Below, one piece after another: positions 1 to 9,600 of a DNA stretch of 64,000 bases. This DNA comes from Rubripirellula lacrimiformis. GTDB taxonomy: Bacteria > Planctomycetota > Planctomycetia > Pirellulales > Pirellulaceae. Position 1 is the stretch's first letter. Every line of letters begins with the position of its first letter. The notes below the pieces were generated by a model that ran no database searches, was not told where the DNA came from, and worked only from the letters and a program-made list of their open reading frames with translations. The translations under genes were made by a program, and so were the position numbers. The DNA is taken from positions 558,001 to 622,000 of the forward strand of contig NZ_CP036525.1 of assembly GCF_007741535.1 (NCBI RefSeq), given 5' to 3'.

Positions 1-1
1 G

Positions 2-430
2 CCCTGCGGCCTCTATAATCTCAAAGCCAGAAACATCCGTAAGTTCTGCCAGGCCCTGCTTCGCGATTTTGATGGTGTGGTCCCTGAAACGCGCGGGCAA
101 TTGATGCAGTTGCCCGGTATCGGACGCAAGTGCGCCGATATTGTCATGCAGTTTGCGTTTGGGGTTGATACGATTGCGGTCGACACGCATGTCCACCGAG
201 TCTGCAATCGGACAGGCATCGCGATTGGCAAAACTGCCGAACAGACCGCGATCGCACTCGAGCAGACGGCACCTGCTTGGGTGTTCAAGGAAGGCCATTT
301 TTGGCTGATCCAGTTTGGGAAACGTGTTTGCCTCGCTCGATCGCCCAAATGCAGGACTTGTCCAATCCGGCACCTTTGTCAGAAGCGGGCGGCGGATCTG
401 CGGCGCGGCGATGCGACGGATACCAAATGA
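2..430 (+). CDS. nth: Endonuclease III, C-terminal part (5' end outside window)
   Basis: DNA glycosylase/AP lyase for oxidised pyrimidines in base excision repair. The reading frame is open from base 2, so the N-terminus lies before the window. The helix-hairpin-helix LPGIGRKCAD carries the Schiff-base lysine position, and VDTHVHRVCNR carries the catalytic aspartate position. The C-terminal iron-sulfur loop is intact with spacing C-x6-C-x2-C-x5-C (CLARSPKCRTCPIRHLC). The TGA at 428-430 gives a normal C-terminus shortly after the cluster. The next gene starts about 35 nt downstream on the same strand. Confidence 0.95.
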   Translation, partial: PCGLYNLKARNIRKFCQALLRDFDGVVPETRGQLMQLPGIGRKCADIVMQFAFGVDTIAVDTHVHRVCNRTGIAIGKTAEQTAIALEQTAPAWVFKEGHFWLIQFGKRVCLARSPKCRTCPIRHLCQKRAADLRRGDATDTK

Positions 431-464
431 ATACGAAAGCTTTGGGCGGACGGGAAGGTAGACT

Positions 465-1949
465 TTGTCGAACTTGAAAATGAATCGTGTGTTGGTCTGT
501 GGAGCGACTGGTTACGTCGGTGGCCGGTTGGTTCCCCGATTGTTGGACGAAGGGTTGGCGGTCCGTTGTTTGGTCCGAAGCCCAGAAAAAATTCGTGCCT
601 TTGCTTGGGCGGATCACGAGCGGCTAGAGATTGTCCAGGGGAACCTCGATGACACCGCCGTCGTTCATCGTGCCGCGATCGATGTGGACGCGGCGTTCTA
701 TCTGGTCCATTCGATGATCAGCGCAGGCGAGGATTACGCCAAACGCGACCGCGAACTGGCCAATTCCTTTGTCGCCGGATTGGACGGCACGACATGTAAG
801 CGAGTCATTTACCTTGGTGGGCTGGGGGAACTCGGCCCCGATCTAAGCCATCACCTGCATAGTCGGCGAGAGGTCGCCGAAATTCTGGGCCAAAGCAATC
901 TTGATACCACGGTGTTTCGTGCCGCAATGATCGTCGGATCGGGGTCTGCGTCATTCGAAATCTTACGCTACTTGGTCGAGCGACTGCCCATCATGATCAC
1001 GCCCAAATGGGTGAAGATGGAAACGCAGCCGATCGCGATCCGAGATGTCATTCGATATCTGGTGCAGTGCTTGCAGGTTCCAGAAACGGCCGGGCAAGTG
1101 ATCGATATCGGGGGCAAAGACGTTTTCACCTATCAAGAATTGATGCAGGTGATGGCCAAGTCGTTGGGGCTGGCGAAACGGATCATTCTTCCCATCCCAG
1201 TGCTGACCCCGCGACTGAGTTCCGCTTGGATTTCGCTGGTAACACCCGTCAACGCTCGGATTGCCCGCCCGTTGGCCGAAGGTCTGCGAAACCGTACCGT
1301 CTGCCGTGACGACAACGCACAGCGTTTGATGCCCGGGCCATTGTTCGGGGTCGAAGAAGCAATTGACGCGGCATTGGGAAAGTGGCGGACGGGCGATGTT
1401 GAAACACGATGGTCGACCGCCGGTGCAATGCCGGGCGACCCCGAATGGTCTGGTGGGACTGTGTTTCTGGATCAACGTTCTAAAACGGTCGAAGCCTCTG
1501 CGGCACAGACGTTTGCTGCGCTCAGCCAGATTGGTGGACGCTGCGGATACTGGGGGGCGGACTGGCTGTGGTGGTTGCGAGGGCTGATGGACAAGGCGAT
1601 CGGTGGTCCTGGATTACGCCGAGGCCGACGCCATCCCAAGAATCTCAGCTACGGTGAAGCCGTTGATTTCTGGCGCGTCAATGGATATCAGAAAGACGAG
1701 TGGTTGCGGTTGATCGCGGAAATGAAACTGCCCGGCGATGCCGAGCTTGAATTTCGTGTGGAGTCGATCGACGACACTCACTCGCGATTGATTCAAACCG
1801 CTCGGTTTCGACCAACTGGCTTGTTGGGGCTAGCCTACTGGTACTCGGTGCTGCCACTGCACTATTTCGTCTTTCCCCGGATGATCAATGGAATCGTCCG
1901 CGATGCCGAACGAGGCCCGGATTCAACGTCGACGGTGATGCGGCAGTAA
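465..1949 (+). CDS. NAD(P)-binding SDR-like protein with C-terminal DUF2867 (YbjT-like)
   Basis: 494 residues. Residues 7-20 hold an atypical-SDR Rossmann motif (RVLVCGATGYVGG). The first ~290 residues look like an NmrA/SDR-a5 NAD(P)-binding fold. The last ~150 residues (EAVDFWRV, RPTGLLGLAYWYSVLP, FPRMINGIVRDAE) match the DUF2867 tail of E. coli YbjT-type proteins. Substrate is unknown; a reductase or NAD(P)-sensing role is inference. The TTG at 465 is chosen because GGAAGG at 453-458 sits 6 nt upstream. ATG at 480 is the alternative and would still keep the Rossmann motif. Confidence 0.85.
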   Translation: MSNLKMNRVLVCGATGYVGGRLVPRLLDEGLAVRCLVRSPEKIRAFAWADHERLEIVQGNLDDTAVVHRAAIDVDAAFYLVHSMISAGEDYAKRDRELANSFVAGLDGTTCKRVIYLGGLGELGPDLSHHLHSRREVAEILGQSNLDTTVFRAAMIVGSGSASFEILRYLVERLPIMITPKWVKMETQPIAIRDVIRYLVQCLQVPETAGQVIDIGGKDVFTYQELMQVMAKSLGLAKRIILPIPVLTPRLSSAWISLVTPVNARIARPLAEGLRNRTVCRDDNAQRLMPGPLFGVEEAIDAALGKWRTGDVETRWSTAGAMPGDPEWSGGTVFLDQRSKTVEASAAQTFAALSQIGGRCGYWGADWLWWLRGLMDKAIGGPGLRRGRRHPKNLSYGEAVDFWRVNGYQKDEWLRLIAEMKLPGDAELEFRVESIDDTHSRLIQTARFRPTGLLGLAYWYSVLPLHYFVFPRMINGIVRDAERGPDSTSTVMRQ

Positions 1950-2326
1950 TCGGCAAGCTGGATTGAACGGCTTCACACTGCGATTTGCCTTTCAGCTTCG
2001 ATGAAGCTTCCGACGCTCCGAATCATTCGACCGAATTGCCGCTTGTCGAATACCAGTTTCCGAATCATCACTCGATGAAGGTGGACAACCCCCGCGGTCT
2101 GTGCAGCGATGAAGCGTCGCGTCCCTGGACTGCGATCCTGCATCCTGGTCGATCAGCCAACATTGATGGATGCCAGGGAACCGTTGTAGGCTCGCAAGAC
2201 CTGATCTTGAATCAATCATTCACGACGGAATTCGATTCGGCGCGCGGTTTGCGAACTTTGTTGGACCAACTGTTGACGGTGCGTTGGTGCACCGTGATTT
2301 TATTCTTCCAACGAACAGGCAACATA
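1950..2326. other. Intergenic stretch, 377 bp
   Basis: No convincing gene. The frame of the downstream gene is open back to a TTG at 1985, but that extension has no signal-like or conserved character and ends at a good signal peptide, so I treat it as untranslated leader. A small inverted repeat, AGCTTC (1994-1999) and GAAGCT (2003-2008), is present but has no T-run. Confidence 0.4.
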
Positions 2327-3328
2327 ATGAACATGAAACTACAACGGCTTGCCATCGCAGTTGCACCGGCCTTGGCACTGGCATTCACGCCGATTCTGCG
2401 CGCAGATGAGCCTTCGGATCGAGGCGCCCGATACGAAGACGATGCATGGTACGACGTCAGCGAGTGGTTTGACGGGAATGACTACAATCCTACCGATGAA
2501 GCCATTGGTCGCTGGGACGATGAACGCTTCGATTATCGCGACAAGCAGACCAGCACCGACACAGACAACGATATCGAAACGGTGGACGCCGAGGAATTTT
2601 ATGGCGAAGACTGGGACGATGGTTACGCGACGTTCAGCGATAAGGATCGCGATGGTCATTACGAGAGTTACTCGCGGTACCACGATACCGATGGCGACTA
2701 TTTGAACGACAGCTACGCCACCTACAAGGATGACGACGGCGACGGGATGTACGAAAGTTATCAGTTCAGCGATCTGGCTGGAAATTCCGAACGCGAAGTG
2801 CACAGCAGCAATGTCGCCCAATCTACACAGAAGGGATTGGTCGGAAAGGCGCAGACGGTTTCTGGTAAGATCACCGAATCCAAGTACGTCCGTCGCTTAG
2901 GCGGCCTAGCCCTGTTGCTGCAAGTCAACGCAAACGATGGCAAATCCGTCTGGGTTGATATGGGTTCCGATCCGGCATTCCAGCTGTTCGAAGGCGATTC
3001 GTTGACGGCTACTGGCCCGATCAGCAAGGCGGGCAACAAGCAAGTGCTGGTGGCTACCGAAATCGAAACCCAGGGCAAACAAGTCCCGATTACTCGAAAC
3101 GGTCGCCGATATAGCGGTAAGATCGAATCGACACGAACGGCGAAAGTGCGAGGCGAACAACGGACTGTTGCTAAAGTGAAAACGGAAGATGGAAAAACGT
3201 TGACCGTCGACATGGGCGTGCCCAGTGAAGAAAAGAAGTGGAAGAAGGGTGACGAAGTCAACGTCACGGGCGTGCCCGTAAAGATCGGCGACCGGGTCAT
3301 CTTGATCGCTGATAAGACGAAACTGTAA
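2327..3328 (+). CDS. Secreted Asp-rich protein with calcium-type loops and two OB-like repeats
   Basis: 333 residues from ATG 2327, which starts a clear Sec signal peptide (cleavage near ILRA/DEP). A very acidic Tyr/Asp region follows. Around residues 104-143 come three short D-x-D-x-D-G-type units, each followed by a YESY or NDSY motif, resembling calcium-binding loops. The C-terminal half has two related beta-rich repeats (about 168-250 and 255-333), each with a VDMG strand and a 'KGDEVNVTG' or 'EGDSLTATG' turn, like OB-fold repeats. No enzyme motif is visible. Probably an exported, metal-binding structural or sensing protein; exact role unknown. Followed by a hairpin terminator. Confidence 0.75.
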   Translation: MNMKLQRLAIAVAPALALAFTPILRADEPSDRGARYEDDAWYDVSEWFDGNDYNPTDEAIGRWDDERFDYRDKQTSTDTDNDIETVDAEEFYGEDWDDGYATFSDKDRDGHYESYSRYHDTDGDYLNDSYATYKDDDGDGMYESYQFSDLAGNSEREVHSSNVAQSTQKGLVGKAQTVSGKITESKYVRRLGGLALLLQVNANDGKSVWVDMGSDPAFQLFEGDSLTATGPISKAGNKQVLVATEIETQGKQVPITRNGRRYSGKIESTRTAKVRGEQRTVAKVKTEDGKTLTVDMGVPSEEKKWKKGDEVNVTGVPVKIGDRVILIADKTKL

Positions 3329-3354
3329 AAATCGTCGTTCGAATCCAAACGCAT

Positions 3355-3389
3355 TGCCCAGAAGTCTGTATAGGCCTCTGGGCATTTTT
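3355..3389 (+). terminator. Intrinsic terminator after the Asp-rich secreted protein gene
   Basis: Perfect 8-bp stem TGCCCAGA (3355-3362) and TCTGGGCA (3377-3384) with a 14-nt loop, followed directly by five T residues (3385-3389). It lies 27 nt after the stop codon, the expected place. Confidence 0.75.
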
Positions 3390-3518
3390 GTATCCATTGC
3401 TGTCCACTGACCCGAAGCCACCATGAACTGACAGATAGAACGCTGTGCACAGCGAATCTACTTTTCCCATGCCGATTGAAATGAACCGGCGATAAACGTT
3501 TACTACCGAGTCGCATCC

Positions 3519-4934
3519 ATGAACGCATTCCTGACGACGTTTTGGGCCACCGTCAAAAACAGCTATTGGTTCATTCCGTCGCTGATGGTGATCGCTGCCA
3601 TTGCGTTGGCGCTGGGGGCAACGACGGTCGACAGTCGAGTTGGGTCCGAGTGGATGGAAGGCATTGACTGGCTTAACGCGAACCAACCCGATGGCGCACG
3701 CGCCGTGCTTTCGACCGTCGCAGGGTCGATGATCACGGTGGCCGGAGTGACGTTTTCGATGACGATTCTTTCGATCTCCCACACCACGTCCCAAGTCGGT
3801 CCTCGACTGATGAACAACTTCATGGGGGATAAAGCCAACCAGTTCACGCTTGGCGTTTTCATTTCGACATTCATCTATTGCCTGATGGTGTTGCGGACCG
3901 TTCGGAATGCGGAATCTGGATCATCCGGAGATGCCGAAGCCGCCGACTTGGCGACCGCGTTCGTGCCGCACATCGCGGTGACGGTTGGGGTGATGTTGGC
4001 GATTGCCAGCGTGGGTGTCCTGATCTTCTTTGTCCACCATATTCCCGAATCGATCCACGTTTCCAATATTTTGGCGCGAGTCGGTCGCGGATTGAATGAT
4101 CGGATCGAGGGTCAGTTTCCTGCCCGAGTTGGCGATCCGCATGAACAGGAGTCCAACCGGAATGCCGAATCGATGTTGCCGGAAACCTTTTGCCGATCGG
4201 CAAAACAGATCCGTTCGACAGGCACGGGCTATCTGGAATATGTCGATGGGGAAAGCTTGATGCGTCTGGCGATCGAACATGATTTGCTGATCCATGTGCG
4301 GCGTCAGCCCGGAGATTTTGTCTCAGAGAAAAGTCTGCTGTTGCTCGTTTCGCCGGCCGAAAAGATCGACGAATCACTGCAGCGTTCCATGAGTGCGATG
4401 TTCATCCGTGGCGCACAGCGGACAGCGACCCAAGATCTAAGGTTTCAAATCAATCAACTGGTGGAAGTCGCGATGCGGGCGCTGTCGCCGGGCGTCAACG
4501 ATCCCTTCACCGCAATCTGCTGCATGGATTGGTTGCAGTCGGCGCTGGAAACCTTAGCCAACCGCCAATTGCCTGATGCACATCGATTTGACGATCAACA
4601 AACGCTGCGCGTGGTCGCCGAACCGGTCACCTTCGACTCCTTTGCGTCACTCGTGTTTGATCAATTGCGACCCTATGTGGCCGCCGATCGAAACGCGTCC
4701 GTTCAAATGATGCAGATGATGGGCAGCCTTGTTGTCCAGGTCGATCGTTCTGTCGATCGTCGGCTGCTGGCTCGGCATGCATGTGCCCTGCATCGTGAAT
4801 GCAAACTGGCAATGTCGGACCGCCGGACTCTTCTGCAGGTTTCGGATTGTTACCGCCGGATCTTGCGTCTGGCGACCGACGAATCGTTCCGGCAACAGGC
4901 GAAAGAATGTGGAGAGTGGACGTCGGATCGATGA
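3519..4934 (+). CDS. DUF2254 family inner-membrane protein
   Basis: 471 residues. Four predicted membrane helices fall near residues 14-36, 66-86, 108-128 and 148-172. The strongly conserved family core is present between helices 2 and 3 (SMITVAGVTFSMTILSISHTTSQVGPR, residues 70-96). The long C-terminal part is soluble and contains the family stretch QLVEVAMRALSPGVNDPFTA. DUF2254 proteins are predicted membrane proteins of unknown function; no channel or transport activity can be claimed from sequence. ATG 3519 directly precedes the first helix. Confidence 0.9.
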   Translation: MNAFLTTFWATVKNSYWFIPSLMVIAAIALALGATTVDSRVGSEWMEGIDWLNANQPDGARAVLSTVAGSMITVAGVTFSMTILSISHTTSQVGPRLMNNFMGDKANQFTLGVFISTFIYCLMVLRTVRNAESGSSGDAEAADLATAFVPHIAVTVGVMLAIASVGVLIFFVHHIPESIHVSNILARVGRGLNDRIEGQFPARVGDPHEQESNRNAESMLPETFCRSAKQIRSTGTGYLEYVDGESLMRLAIEHDLLIHVRRQPGDFVSEKSLLLLVSPAEKIDESLQRSMSAMFIRGAQRTATQDLRFQINQLVEVAMRALSPGVNDPFTAICCMDWLQSALETLANRQLPDAHRFDDQQTLRVVAEPVTFDSFASLVFDQLRPYVAADRNASVQMMQMMGSLVVQVDRSVDRRLLARHACALHRECKLAMSDRRTLLQVSDCYRRILRLATDESFRQQAKECGEWTSDR

Positions 4935-5105
4935 CGAGTATTCCCATCTGTTCGAACGAGTCCGTCGCTATGATGGTCGGTCCCTGATCGACCGATAGTG
5001 TCACCGAGGCAAGAATAGGACCGGGCGTTCCAAAGGTGGGGCGGAATTCGCTACATTTCAGGGGGCTATCGAATCGATCGCCAAATCCTAACCGAGGAAA
5101 TTTTC

Positions 5106-6179
5106 ATGGACTATGTCCTGCTACTTACCTACCTTTCGGTCGCGATCGGATTCTCGTTCCTGTGCTCGATCGCCGAGGCGGTATTGCTGTCGATTACGCC
5201 CAGTTACATCGCCCAGCTTCGCAAAGATACATCAAAATCAGCTCAGCGGATCATTTCGCTAAAGGCTGACATTGACCGGCCGCTCTCTGCGATTCTTAGC
5301 CTGAACACGATCGCCCATACGGTCGGTGCTGCGGGGGTCGGTGCACAGGCAGCAAGCATGTACGGCGACCGGTATGTCGGCGTGATCAGCGCGATTTTGA
5401 CCTTGTTGATTTTGGTGCTAAGCGAAATCATTCCGAAAACCATCGGTGCGTTGCACTGGCGAACGCTTGCGGGACCGGTCGCGCTCTTCATTCGTTGGCT
5501 GATCGTGTTGATGTATCCGCTGGTTTGGCTTTCCGAAATTCTTACCAAGTGGCTGGCCGGATCCCACAAGCAGCAATTGGTGACACGCGATGAGATATCG
5601 GCGGTGGCACAATTAGGGATCAACGAGGGACTACTGAAGAAGAACGAATCCCGCATCTTGACGAATCTGCTGAAGCTAGAATCGATTGTGGTGGAGGACG
5701 TGATGACACCCGCCTCGGTCGTGATCGCGTTGGAGCAATCTCGGCTGCTTTCCGAGGCCGCAGATGAAGTCGCGGCGCTGCCCGTGTCGCGAATCCCCCT
5801 GTTTCAAGAACGGCGTGACGCCGTCACCGGTTTTGTGCTTCGCAGTGATCTGTTGACCGCGATTGCCGCCGGTGATCTGGATCAACCGCTCGAAGCATTC
5901 TCTCGTCCGATCACGTCAGTTCACGAAGACGACAGCATCACCAAGGTCTTTGATACGCTGTTGGATACGCGTGCGCACATTGCGATCGTGATGGACAAGT
6001 TCGGTGGCGTCGAAGGAATCGTCACGTTGGAAGATGTACTGGAGACGCTGCTGGGGCTAGAAATCGTCGACGAGAAGGACAAGACCGTCGACATGCAGCA
6101 GTTGGCCCGCCAGCGCTGGAAATCCCGCTTGGAAAAGCAAGGGATCCAGACACCGGAACCACCCAAGCCCGGTAAATGA
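5106..6179 (+). CDS. CNNM-transmembrane (DUF21) protein with CBS pair
   Basis: 357 residues. N-terminal DUF21/CNNM membrane domain with about four helices (residues 1-145, including ILVLSEIIPKTIGALHW, a family hallmark). A cytoplasmic CBS-pair module follows (about 195-320: VEDVMTPASVVIAL, PLFQERRDAVTGFVLR, KFGGVEGIVTLEDVLE). The CorC/HlyC C-terminal domain of longer relatives is absent, as in many short members. The family is linked to Mg2+/Co2+ efflux or resistance and was once called hemolysin-like. AGGA sits 9 nt before ATG 5106. Convergent with the next gene. Confidence 0.9.
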   Translation: MDYVLLLTYLSVAIGFSFLCSIAEAVLLSITPSYIAQLRKDTSKSAQRIISLKADIDRPLSAILSLNTIAHTVGAAGVGAQAASMYGDRYVGVISAILTLLILVLSEIIPKTIGALHWRTLAGPVALFIRWLIVLMYPLVWLSEILTKWLAGSHKQQLVTRDEISAVAQLGINEGLLKKNESRILTNLLKLESIVVEDVMTPASVVIALEQSRLLSEAADEVAALPVSRIPLFQERRDAVTGFVLRSDLLTAIAAGDLDQPLEAFSRPITSVHEDDSITKVFDTLLDTRAHIAIVMDKFGGVEGIVTLEDVLETLLGLEIVDEKDKTVDMQQLARQRWKSRLEKQGIQTPEPPKPGK

Positions 6180-6280
6180 TGGGCGCCGAGGGCGGCGTTT
6201 CACGATCGTTCGGAAACGAACAACGACATCAAGCGACCGCGTGACGGTTGATTACCGGCACCGCCCGTCGGCTGAAATTT

Positions 6281-7699
6281 TTACGAGATCAGGTTTGCTT
6301 CTTCGGTGGATTCGGCATCCTTGGCATGGTCTTGAATCGTCACGTCTTTGTTGGCCAGGTCTCCCTCGGCGTTCGATGACGCTGCTTTGTCGGAATCCTT
6401 TCCAGGCGATGGTGCTTCGCTGGGGATCGGATCTCGCTTCGGTGCACTAACATTGGCGGCAGCTTCGTCGGTCAGCATTGCTACCGGGACTCCATCGGGG
6501 AAAACCACTTCGCGAGCTTCGTCAGGCATGCTGATTTCGGCGTCGCTGAGCGCGGTCTTGGCTTGACGCATCAGTACACTGCAAACCGACGCCGCATCAA
6601 AGCGTTCGGCATCCAACCAAAATCGGGTCACCAGGTTCACGGTCGATGCACCGAGTGAATCGACAAGGACCAATGGCGCGGGATCGTCAAGCACGGCGTC
6701 GTGCTCGACAAGCACCTGATGGACGATCTGTTGTGCTTCGGTGACGGAATCGTCGTAGCCAATTCCCATCACAAATTCCCGGCGTACCCGTGGCGAGGAC
6801 GAGTAGTTCGTCAGGATCGCCTTGTAGACCGTGCTGTTGGGAATTTGAATGTGGTTGCCGTCGACCGTCAAAAGCAGTGTTCCCCGAGTTGTCACGCGGC
6901 GCACGAAACCTTTCTGGCCCTCCAATTCGATCAGGTCACCAACGTTGAACGGGCGATTCAGGCTGATCAGCACACTGGCCAGATAGTTTTCAGCGATGTC
7001 GCGAAAGGCGAACCCGAGCGCCAGTCCGACCAGCCCGGTACCACCTAGGACCGTGACCGCCAACCTGCTTAGCCCAGACACTTTCAGCGCGATGTAGACT
7101 CCGACAAGCATCACAAGCACTGCCACGACGCTGGCGATCACCTGTTGCAGCAATTGGCTATCCAAACGGCGAGCGGTCAAGCGGCGAGCGATCCTGGCAG
7201 CAAGCTTCGCAATCAGGTACGCCAACGTGATCACAAACATTCCAACTGCCAATAGCGGCAGCAGTTGAACGAAGTCGCGTCCCAATTGCCGCAGTTGCAC
7301 GATCGCCGGCTCGATGTCCCAGACCGGTCTGGACTTCACGTCGATTTGATTGACGACGGCGACCACGTCGGAGGTCCGTTGTGCCACGCGTTCGGCCCAC
7401 TCGCGGTGGTTCTCGGTATCGGCGATGCCCGAAAGGAAGACGACGCCTTCGTCCGTCTTGACCTCTGCTGCTTCGAACCAACCGGTCGCCAGGAAAATGT
7501 TCCGTAACCGAGTCGAGATATCTTCGTCGAATGCAATCGGATCCACTTCGACCTTATCCGGTGTCTCGATTTTCTGGTCGACTTGGGCGTCAAGAATAGC
7601 CGCATCGCTGCCCGTGTCTTGGGCCAATGATAAATGGCATTGGATCGTCGTGACGAACGCGAACGCCAAAAATAGGTGCCGCGTTGTGCGATTCAACAT
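6281..7699 (-). CDS. MscS-family mechanosensitive channel with N-terminal BON domain
   Basis: 472 residues from the ATG at 7699, chosen because it begins a Sec signal peptide (to about residue 27). Residues 58-122 form a BON domain (periplasmic, lipid or polymer binding). Membrane helices lie near 145-166 and 186-208. The pore-lining TM3 is at 212-236 and is Gly/Ala rich as in MscS (VLGGTGLVGLALGFAF). The MscS beta domain (SLNRPFNVGDLIE, IPNSTVYKAILTNYS) and a hydrophilic tail follow. It should act as an osmotic pressure-release channel, with the BON domain on the periplasmic side. Confidence 0.92.
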   Translation of the reverse strand: MLNRTTRHLFLAFAFVTTIQCHLSLAQDTGSDAAILDAQVDQKIETPDKVEVDPIAFDEDISTRLRNIFLATGWFEAAEVKTDEGVVFLSGIADTENHREWAERVAQRTSDVVAVVNQIDVKSRPVWDIEPAIVQLRQLGRDFVQLLPLLAVGMFVITLAYLIAKLAARIARRLTARRLDSQLLQQVIASVVAVLVMLVGVYIALKVSGLSRLAVTVLGGTGLVGLALGFAFRDIAENYLASVLISLNRPFNVGDLIELEGQKGFVRRVTTRGTLLLTVDGNHIQIPNSTVYKAILTNYSSSPRVRREFVMGIGYDDSVTEAQQIVHQVLVEHDAVLDDPAPLVLVDSLGASTVNLVTRFWLDAERFDAASVCSVLMRQAKTALSDAEISMPDEAREVVFPDGVPVAMLTDEAAANVSAPKRDPIPSEAPSPGKDSDKAASSNAEGDLANKDVTIQDHAKDAESTEEANLIS

Positions 7700-8044
7700 A
7701 ATAGTTTGTCCCTGTGCCAAAGTCGGTCGATGGTGAACTCCGCCACCCATCGATCGCGACGCAAACTTTGTTCCATCATCGCGTCTGTATCGAAATCGTC
7801 CGGGATACGCCGCGATTGCTCGCCAATCGGCCAGGCTGGCCGGCTGTCGATCGCAAAGCGGTGGTGCTGGATCGTCCAGTCGTGAATTGGCGGATTCACC
7901 TGTGCAGTAGCGTATTCAGGCAACGGAGTCAGGTATTGCCGCGAATACCCGGCCGGCGAACACAGGCCACCGCCACGTTGGCACATCACGTGCGTTCGTG
8001 TGCGTTTCGTAACTGGACTCACGAAAGCACAGGTGGTTTAAGCT
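7700..8044. other. Divergent intergenic region, 345 bp
   Basis: Lies between the leftward MscS gene and the rightward SHD1 gene, so it must carry both promoters. I could not identify convincing -35/-10 boxes, operators or a third gene. Open frames here are short and lack ribosome sites or conserved motifs. Confidence 0.4.
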
Positions 8045-9052
8045 ATGCGACATACACAGATAACGTTCTCGCTGATTTTGCTCGCTGCAATCCAATCCGT
8101 TTGGGGCCTATCGGTGACCGGTCAAGATACCGAACAGGAGGGACCTCCCCGGTCAGACTTGAGAGAATGGGCAGACGCGAGTGGGACATTCAAGGTGAAG
8201 GCAGAGCTGCTAACCGCTGACGACAACCTTGTCGTGCTAGAATTAACCGATGGTGACTTAGTCGCTTTGAAACGCGAACAACTTTCGAAGGCTGATCGTC
8301 AGTATGTTCAGAAGGCGACACTCGACAGAGGGGCGGCCGCGGCCCCGGATGTTGATTCCCAGTGGCAGCTCGCCGATGGAGAGGTGGTGGCTGGCCGCCT
8401 TATGGGATTTGGTCGGCAGGAATTGAACGTCAAACGCGATCGCGGTGATCTATGGGTGAACGGGCATCGTCTTTCGGAGCTGCCTGCAGCGTACCGGAAG
8501 ATTCTTCCCAGCGTTGTTTCGTCGGTGGACCAAAAGCAGGTTGGGTCACTCGACAAACTAGAACGTTACCTCGCCAGCAACGGTGGCGGTCCCTTCAAGT
8601 ACACCTTGTCGGGAGTTCAGCTTGACCTAACTGAATGGGGAGTAATTACGATTCCATTGTCGCTTTTGGCGCCGGACGAAGCAAAGGAAGTGATGCCGGG
8701 ATTCGAGCGTTGGACAGCTGCCCAGGCGGATGACGTTAGCGACCGAGATCGATACGACGCGGAAAGTAGGGAACGTTTGGCGCTCGATAGCCGTGATCGC
8801 CAGCGTCGACGCTACCAAGCGGCCGGCCGTCAACCTTGGAATCAGCGACAAATGCAGATGATGGAACTTAGCCTATTGGCCGCTGACTCTGGTCTGACGG
8901 ACATTTGGCAAGTCGAACTACGCCCTCGCCATCGCTACGGTTACAGCAGAACGATAATGGTTTCTGCACAAAGTAGTTTGTTCGCGAGGGAAAAGGTCGC
9001 TCAAAGATTTCCGGGATGGACAATCGGTGCGATCGCGAAGCGAAGCTACTAA
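8045..9052 (+). CDS. Secreted SHD1-domain protein
   Basis: 335 residues with a signal peptide (about residues 1-27). Residues ~37-92 fit the SLA1 homology domain 1 as found in planctomycete exported proteins: REWADASGTFKVKAEL, a short acidic beta hairpin, then LKREQLSKADRQYV. A second, more divergent copy seems to follow (LADGEVVAGRLMGF ... LSELPAAYRKILP). The remainder has no recognised domain. SHD1 in eukaryotes binds short peptide motifs; its bacterial role is unknown. The C-terminal ~100 residues are Arg/Gln rich. Confidence 0.75.
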   Translation: MRHTQITFSLILLAAIQSVWGLSVTGQDTEQEGPPRSDLREWADASGTFKVKAELLTADDNLVVLELTDGDLVALKREQLSKADRQYVQKATLDRGAAAAPDVDSQWQLADGEVVAGRLMGFGRQELNVKRDRGDLWVNGHRLSELPAAYRKILPSVVSSVDQKQVGSLDKLERYLASNGGGPFKYTLSGVQLDLTEWGVITIPLSLLAPDEAKEVMPGFERWTAAQADDVSDRDRYDAESRERLALDSRDRQRRRYQAAGRQPWNQRQMQMMELSLLAADSGLTDIWQVELRPRHRYGYSRTIMVSAQSSLFAREKVAQRFPGWTIGAIAKRSY

Positions 9053-9401
9053 CGCATCGCACGGAGACGAGTGACCGGTTCGACGGCTCAATCTTGCTCG
9101 TCCATCAGCGAGCATTTGGCTTTTGAAGTACTCGGTCTTCCCCTGCTGCCAAACTCAACCACAGGATGGTGACGGATCCGCCGATTGTGTGCTCCACTAT
9201 ATTCAGCGTTCTTCAAGTGGCGAATTAACGTGCCAGGCCCGAACATCGGAACGGAGTCGCCTGCGGTTCGGAAAGGCCAGTGCAACCTTAACAACGAACG
9301 ATCGATAATTGTCGCGATGAAAATCATCTCGCCCCCGCCACGCAGCGATTTGCGGGTTTAGAGAGTTCGAGAGAGGGGGAAGAAAGGAACGATACCTATT
9401 G

Positions 9402-9468
9402 ATCACCTTCTCGCAAAACGCAGGGATGTCGTCAGGGTTTCGGCGAGTCACCAACCCTTGATCGCAAA
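9402..9468 (-). pseudogene. Fossil fragment of a DJ-1/PfpI gene
   Basis: About 68 bp match the intact PfpI-type gene at 11660-11727 with roughly nine mismatches (by-eye alignment). On the minus strand it still encodes VCDQGLVTRRNPDDIPAFCEKV against VCDQGLVTSRNPDDIPAFCEKA of the intact copy. Homology stops sharply on both sides. The catalytic Cys-His region is missing, so this is a remnant of a lost paralogue or a partial duplication about 2.2 kb from the living copy. Confidence 0.75.
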
Positions 9469-9600
9469 CTCCGTTCCAGCTGTTCGCAACCGGTTGCACA
9501 CCGCTGTGAATCGTCGTGTTTGTCCGCCGACTGTCCGCGATGGCCGGTTAGCGGTCGAAATTGCCAGGCTTCGATATTGCGGATGCGGCCATGGCAAGTT

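Noticed and set aside
7714-8220. Rightward frame overlapping the MscS/SHD1 divergent gap
   Set aside because: It runs through the promoter region into the SHD1 gene in another frame; protein has no fold features and the SHD1 signal peptide frame is better.
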